From positions 496,001 through 560,000 of the forward strand of contig NC_009719.1 in assembly GCF_000017565.1 (NCBI RefSeq): a DNA stretch of 64,000 bases. The letters run 5' to 3'. The translations under genes and the position numbers were made by a program. This document shows, in pieces, positions 59,922-64,000 of the stretch; position 1 is the first letter of the stretch; the number at the start of each line of letters is the position of its first letter. The stretch is from Parvibaculum lavamentivorans DS-1. Lineage in GTDB: Bacteria > Pseudomonadota > Alphaproteobacteria > Parvibaculales > Parvibaculaceae. The notes under the pieces were generated by a model. It worked only from the letters and a program-made list of their open reading frames with translations, had not been told where the DNA came from and ran no database searches.

Positions 59922-60719
59922 TCACTTCTTTCCCCGCGCCTCATACCAGGCTTGCAGCGCAAGGCTCGCGGCCACCGTCGCATTGAGCGATTCCACCCGC
60001 CCCGTCGTCGCAATGGCGAGCCGTGTCGCGGCAAGGGCAGGGGGCACGCCCAGCCCCTCCTCGCCCAGCACCAGCCGCAGGTCGCGCGGCCAGTCATAGG
60101 CGGTCATGTCCGCCCCCGCGCCGTCCAGCGCCACCAGCGGCCCTTTCGCGCCCTCAAGCGCGCTCCACCCGCCGCCCCGCAGGAAGCTCATCTCGAATTG
60201 TGCATTGGCCCCGCCTCGCAGCGCCTTCGGATGAAAGGGATGCGCCGCCCCCTCCATCAGTACCACGCGGCTCACGCCGAAAGCCGCCGCGCTTCTCAGC
60301 AGCGCCCCCAGATTGGCCGGGTCGCCCAGCGCGCAGAGAAGCTCCAGCCCCTTTGGCGGCTTTGAAAAATCCGCCGCCGCCATCTCCGGCACCTCGCCCG
60401 CGAGCAGCGGAAAGCCGGTGCCGTTGGTATCCAGCATCTCGAACAGCGCCCGCCCCACGGCATATCGCGCGATGCCCGCCGGCAGCGGCAGCGCCTCGGC
60501 ATCTTCCGCCTTCGCCGCCAGCACGGCGGTAAACCGCACGCCGTGCCGTTTCAGCGCCTCGGGCACGGTCTTCCGTCCCGACAGCAGAAACGCGCCATGC
60601 TTCTTGATGCCCCGCGTCTCGGTCAGCGACAGCCACCGTTTCGCCTGCGCATTCTGCAAGCTCTCGATCGCCCGCCACTCCCCGCCGCCCATCTGAAGCC
60701 CTTCCGGAATCTTGTCCAC
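59922..60719 (-). CDS. TrmH/SpoU-family RNA methyltransferase
   Basis: 265 residues. An N-terminal substrate-binding domain (ESLQNAQAKRWLSLTETRGIKKHGAFLLSGRKTV), then the knotted SPOUT domain with motif 1 LGDPANLGALLRSAAAFGVSRV, motif 2 LRLVLGEEGLGVP and motif 3 RVESLNATVAASLALQAWYE. It 2'-O-methylates a ribose in rRNA or tRNA; the target is not deducible. Confidence 0.9.
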   Translation of the reverse strand: MDKIPEGLQMGGGEWRAIESLQNAQAKRWLSLTETRGIKKHGAFLLSGRKTVPEALKRHGVRFTAVLAAKAEDAEALPLPAGIARYAVGRALFEMLDTNGTGFPLLAGEVPEMAAADFSKPPKGLELLCALGDPANLGALLRSAAAFGVSRVVLMEGAAHPFHPKALRGGANAQFEMSFLRGGGWSALEGAKGPLVALDGAGADMTAYDWPRDLRLVLGEEGLGVPPALAATRLAIATTGRVESLNATVAASLALQAWYEARGKK

Positions 60720-60858
60720 GCCCGATCATAGAGGTGCCGCATCAATAATAAAAACGCGCGGCTTCGCGCCGCCCGCCCCATCGAAATCAATGGCGGCTCT
60801 GCCCCATCTGCGCGAAACTCTCCCCCAATCAAGAAACGGCAAAGGGCAGGGGGATAAA

Positions 60859-61551
60859 ATGATCGAACAGGTCTTCATGCGGGGCGACGGCCTCGACGCG
60901 CTGCGCATTATGCTGGGCCTCGCCTCGCTCGCTGCCGCCATCGCCTACCAGGTGGTCGAGCGCCAGCCGCCCTCCACGCTCCGCACAACGCTGAAGACGC
61001 TCGCCATCGGCCTCCTCGTGCCCCTGCCGCTTCTTCTTCTCGGCGCGCCGGGCGCCGCCGCTCTGCCGCTCGTCCTCCTCGCGCTCGCTTTTCTCCTCTC
61101 GAGCCTCGGCGATCTCTTCCTCGCGCTGAAGGGCGACGCGCGCAATTTCATGCGCGGCCTCGTCGCCTTCCTCGTCAGCCACCTCTTCTATATTTCGGTC
61201 ATGGTGCCGCTCGCCTCCTCGCCGGAAACGCTGCCCGCGAAAGCCGCCTCGCTTTTCGTCGGCCTCGGCGCCATCGCGCTCTATCTCTCGCTCGCTCCCG
61301 CGCTCGGCCGCATGAAGCTCCCCTTCGGCGCCTATCTCGTCGCAATCCTCGTCATGGCGCTCTCGGCGCTGGCCATTCCCGCCGGCCAGCCCTGGCTCGG
61401 CCTCGGCGCCGTCCTCTTCGTCCTTTCCGACAGCGTCATCGCGCTCGACAAGTTCCGTGGACCGATCCCCTATCGCGGCCTCATCGTCTGGAGCACTTAC
61501 TATGTCGGTCAGGCCATGATGGCGCTCTCCCTGCTCGCATTGCTTGCGTGA
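60859..61551 (+). CDS. Lysoplasmalogenase (YhhN family)
   Basis: 230 residues with about eight membrane helices. YhhN/TMEM86 landmarks are LLSSLGDLFLALKGD near residue 87 and VLFVLSDSVIALDKFRGPIPYRGLIVWSTYYVGQAMMALSLL at the C-terminus, both with the conserved Asp. It hydrolyses the vinyl-ether of lysoplasmalogens. GGGGGA precedes the ATG at 60859; a start at 60712 would overlap the divergent gene. Confidence 0.87.
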   Translation: MIEQVFMRGDGLDALRIMLGLASLAAAIAYQVVERQPPSTLRTTLKTLAIGLLVPLPLLLLGAPGAAALPLVLLALAFLLSSLGDLFLALKGDARNFMRGLVAFLVSHLFYISVMVPLASSPETLPAKAASLFVGLGAIALYLSLAPALGRMKLPFGAYLVAILVMALSALAIPAGQPWLGLGAVLFVLSDSVIALDKFRGPIPYRGLIVWSTYYVGQAMMALSLLALLA

Positions 61552-61586
61552 GATCTCTTTGTCTGACGTTGCACCGGAAAAAGGGG

Positions 61587-61692
61587 GCGGGCCGACCTTC
61601 GGGGGAGGGGGCAGGGTCGGCCCGCACAAGGGCGCATCGAGGGGGGTGATGCGCCGGTACAGAGGGTGGGGGAACCCGTCTGCCCCCTCTTT
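61587..61692 (+). other. Three consecutive hairpins with G-rich loops
   Basis: Hairpin 1: GCGGGCCGACC (61587-61597) with GGTCGGCCCGC (61615-61625), 17-base G-rich loop. Hairpin 2: GGCGCATC (61631-61638) with GATGCGCC (61648-61655), loop GAGGGGGGT. Hairpin 3: AGAGGG (61661-61666) with CCCTCT (61685-61690), then TTT. No gene covers 61552-61886. The last hairpin with its T run could end transcription of the YhhN gene; the first two suggest a structured leader or small RNA. Confidence 0.5.
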
Positions 61693-61886
61693 ATCGCCCG
61701 CCCGGGCCGCCGCATCTATCAGACCTGCGTTCGGTCTTCCTATACTTGAATATGAGGCGCAATGGTCGATTGGCTCGCTGCATGCCGCCTATACCATAAT
61801 ATGAGCCTGCTTACCCTCCGTACGATGGATGGAGAACGCCCCGCGCCGCACAATTGCCTCAGGTCAACTGAACAGCGGAGCACCTC

Positions 61887-62429
61887 ATGCACATGCACAT
61901 CGCAACGGAGCCTTCTTCCGCGCCGCAGCGCAGTCTCACGGCAGTTCTGGCAGGCCTGCTCGAAGATGCGGACAAGGTCATCGACACCGATCGCCAGGCC
62001 GCGCGCGCCTTCATCACCCGCGCCGCCGGTCTCCTGCAGGTTGAAGCAGCGCCCGCCGCGGATGAAAGAAAGCCCCGCTCTTCCGGCGGGCTCGCGCCCT
62101 GGCAGATGCGCCGTGTCGTGGCGCATATCGACGCTTCGCTCCCCGCTCTCGTTCCGCTGGGGGATATCGCGGCCATCGCCCGGCTCAGCCCCGGCTATTT
62201 CTCGCGCGCCTTCAAGGTCAGCTTCGGCGTCACGCCCCAGACCTATATCCTCCGCAGACGGATCGAACGCGCACAGGAAATGATGCTGGCAAGCTCCCTG
62301 CCGCTCGCCGTGATCGCGGTGGATTGCGGCTTTTGCGATCAGGCCCATTTCTGCCGCCTGTTCCGGCGCCACGCCGGCACAAGCCCCGGCACCTGGCGCC
62401 GCACCCGCCAGCTCGCCCAGGCGGCCTGA
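61887..62429 (+). CDS. AraC-family transcriptional regulator
   Basis: 180 residues. An N-terminal helix-rich part of about 75 residues is followed by the paired HTH AraC domain: LAPWQMRRVVAHIDASLPALVPLGDIAAIARLSPGYFSRAFKVSFGVTPQTYILRRRIERAQEMML and DCGFCDQAHFCRLFRRHAGTSPGTWRR. Unusually short for AraC with no full sensor domain. The ATG may be 61887 or 61893. It points away from the YhhN gene toward tRNA-Thr. Confidence 0.87.
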   Translation: MHMHIATEPSSAPQRSLTAVLAGLLEDADKVIDTDRQAARAFITRAAGLLQVEAAPAADERKPRSSGGLAPWQMRRVVAHIDASLPALVPLGDIAAIARLSPGYFSRAFKVSFGVTPQTYILRRRIERAQEMMLASSLPLAVIAVDCGFCDQAHFCRLFRRHAGTSPGTWRRTRQLAQAA

Positions 62430-62463
62430 AAAGGGGATAAAGCGTCTCTGACGGGAAAAGGAA

Positions 62464-62538
<75 letters not shown>

Positions 62539-62727
62539 CGGGCCTCGCGCCCTGGAGAGGGAAGCGGCGGCGGAAACCGGGGCTCGCCCCTGCTTCGATG
62601 GCGCGGAAAATGCCACAGGGTCCCCCCTCATGCAAGCAGCCCGCGCCCTCTTGTTGACGTGCCCTGCCGAAACGACCTAAATCCCTTCCGAGAGCCCAAT
62701 AGCGCACCCCGGAAGGCCGCCACCCCC

Positions 62728-62907
62728 ATGAAAAACACCCGCAATACCTTCGATCCGCGCACCCCCGGCGGCACGGGCACCGACCGCGCCGCCCAGACCC
62801 GCGAAGCCAAGGCCAAAACCGCCCGCCTCGCCGAGGCCCTGCGCGACAACCTGAAAAAGCGCAAAGCCCAGACCCGCGACCGCAAGGACGCGGGTAAGGA
62901 CAAATAG
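62728..62907 (+). CDS. Small basic protein upstream of murA
   Basis: 59 residues, MKNTRNTFDPRTPGGTGTDR and then a helix-forming Lys/Arg/Ala tail (AAQTREAKAKTARLAEALRDNLKKRKAQTRDRKDAGKDK). GGAAGG lies 10 nt before the ATG. Small RENLKRRKAQ-type proteins before murA recur in Alphaproteobacteria in my memory, so I think it is real. The last 34 bases of the gene are tandemly duplicated just downstream, including the stop codon. Confidence 0.62.
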   Translation: MKNTRNTFDPRTPGGTGTDRAAQTREAKAKTARLAEALRDNLKKRKAQTRDRKDAGKDK

Positions 62908-62943
62908 AGCCCGCGACCGCAAGGACGCCGGCAAGGACAAATA
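62873..62943. repeat. 34-bp tandem duplication at the end of the small gene
   Basis: 62873-62906 and 62910-62943 are the same except for two bases (offset 37). The first copy ends the coding region with its TAG; the second lies outside it. It looks like a recent slippage or duplication event. Confidence 0.85.
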
Positions 62944-62996
62944 AGCGCCTGCAATCGGTCCGATTTCGAGCACAAGTCCATGCGAAAGCTCTCCTT

Positions 62997-63050
62997 CCAC
63001 CCTCCCCTCGGGGGAGGGTCAAACCGCTGCAAGCGGTTTGGGGCGGGGGC
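62997..63050. repeat. Dispersed palindromic repeat, family B copy 4
   Basis: CCACCCTCCCCTCGGGGGAG, GGTCAAACCGCTGCAAGCGG, TTTGGGGCGGGGGC. It lies 96 bp before murA. The second hairpin is AAACCGCTTGC-type, a third variant. Confidence 0.8.
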
Positions 63051-63145
63051 ATCGCCGTCAAACGACCGTTTCGAACCTCGCTTGACGTGACTCCTTACCG
63101 TCCCTTCCCGTATAAACCGGCTGAACCCTGATCGGACATGGGCTT

Positions 63146-64000
63146 ATGGACACCATTCACATTCGAGGCGGCCGCCGCCTCAACGGGCGCATCCCCGTCA
63201 GCGGCGCCAAAAATGCGGCCCTGCCGCTGATGACGGCGGCCCTCCTCACGGATGAGCCGCTCCGCCTGACCAACATGCCGCGCCTCGCCGATGTGCGAAC
63301 GCTGACAAAGCTCCTTGCCGAGCTTGGTGGCGATGTCGCCATCGACCGGGGTGAGGACGCCGACGTCATGACGATCCGCGTCGCCGACATCAAGTCCACC
63401 ACCGCGCCTTACGAAATCGTCTCGCAGATCCGCGCGAGCTTCTGGGTCCTCGGGCCCCTTCTGGCCCGCTGCCACGAGGCCAAGGTCTCGCTGCCGGGCG
63501 GCTGCGCCATCGGCGCCCGCCCCGTCGATCTCTATATAAAGGGCCTCCAGAAAATGGGCGCCGAGATCGATCTCGTCGAAGGCTATGTGCTGGCCAAGGC
63601 GCCGGGCGGCCTCAAGGGCGCCGTCATCCGCTCGCCCATCGTCTCGGTCGGCGCCACCCACACGCTGATGATGGCGGCCGCGCTCGCCGAAGGCGTCACC
63701 GTGCTTGAAAACGCCGCCCGCGAGCCGGAAATCGGCGATGTCGCCAATTGCCTTGTCGCCATGGGCGCGAAGATCGAGGGCATCGGCACCTCGACGCTCC
63801 GCATCGAAGGCGTCGACAGGCTCCACGGCGCCACCCACCGCGTCATAGCGGACCGCATCGAAGCCGGAACCTACGCCGTCGCCGCCGCTATGACGGGCGG
63901 CGAAGTCGTGCTTGAAGGCGTCGAGGCCGAAACCTTCGAGGCCGCGCTCTCCGTGCTGCGCGCCGCCGGCGCCGGTGTTGAAAGCGAGCAGGGCGCCGTC
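63146..64000 (+). CDS. murA: UDP-N-acetylglucosamine 1-carboxyvinyltransferase, N-terminal part
   Basis: 285 codons are in the window and the gene runs off the right edge (full enzymes are about 420). [35 protein letters not shown] is the family start; the active-site Cys lies in [20 protein letters not shown]; later [38 protein letters not shown] and the [16 protein letters not shown] block. It adds enolpyruvate to UDP-GlcNAc, the first step of peptidoglycan precursor synthesis. No strong ribosome binding site precedes the ATG. Confidence 0.95.

Overview
The window reads as a chromosomal segment of a GC-rich alphaproteobacterium. The evidence is an NrdR-like promoter layout, a ferritin of the encapsulin-cargo family, DUF1302 outer-membrane proteins, a PodJ/SEL1-type N-terminus at the left edge, many acyl-CoA enzymes, and dispersed palindromic repeats of types common in Alphaproteobacteria. 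Gene content resembles Parvibaculum-like Hyphomicrobiales that live on lipids and hydrocarbons; that genus-level idea is inference from memory and was not searched. No prophage, transposase, CRISPR array or integrase is visible, so this looks like core plus lineage-specific chromosome.

Layout. 1-2.0 kb (minus): start of a SEL1/PodJ-like gene, a Tat-exported TRAP binding protein and a CAP-domain lipoprotein. 2.1-9.4 kb (plus): a MerR regulator with a promoter/operator overlap, then a beta-oxidation block (two acyl-CoA dehydrogenases, thiolase, FadJ-type bifunctional protein) closed by a terminator. 9.4-14.6 kb (minus): two full-length DUF1302 paralogues, each with a long AT-rich upstream region and a shared 14-base element. 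14.6-19.1 kb (plus): a GlxA-type regulator, two free-standing DJ-1/PfpI proteins, an unrecognised gene behind a hairpin that buries its ribosome binding site, and an HSL-type esterase. 19.3-24.0 kb (plus): a crotonase, TetR, two double-hotdog proteins and an acyl-CoA dehydrogenase behind a 19-base palindrome. 24.0-31.4 kb: crotonase and alpha/beta-hydrolase operon, a four-helix membrane protein resembling styrene-oxide isomerase divergent from an SDR, a GST-ferritin pair, and small exported proteins. 31.6-36.6 kb: repeats, a TPR methyltransferase, a MaoC hydratase, two PaaI thioesterases and an OmpA-like secreted protein.

37-43 kb: thiolase, MaoC protein, two related acyl-CoA dehydrogenases, an MpaB/DUF2236 protein and a TetR. 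43-47.7 kb: a K+/H+ antiporter, SDR, glutamine amidotransferase-like protein and proline iminopeptidase. 47.8-51.6 kb: nrdA, nrdB and an HU-family protein, with candidate NrdR boxes. 51.6-57.6 kb: a GH17-like protein, GST, and a cobalamin riboswitch with a three-gene B12-type ABC importer, then a ferritin-like di-iron protein. 57.7-64 kb: photolyase, DUF6134 protein, SpoU methyltransferase, YhhN lysoplasmalogenase, a hairpin-rich gap, an AraC regulator, tRNA-Thr(GGU), a small basic protein and the start of murA.

Taken together the window encodes at least five acyl-CoA dehydrogenases, two thiolases, three crotonase-type proteins (one fused), two MaoC hydratases and four hotdog thioesterase-like proteins, under at least three local regulators (MerR, TetR, TetR). 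Points most worth checking are the styrene-oxide-isomerase-like protein, the EncFtn-type ferritin with no shell gene nearby, the Shine-Dalgarno hairpin before the unknown gene at 17046, and a dispersed repeat that supplies both the end of btuF and the ribosome binding site of btuC. All start sites were chosen by eye from ribosome binding sites and family conservation.
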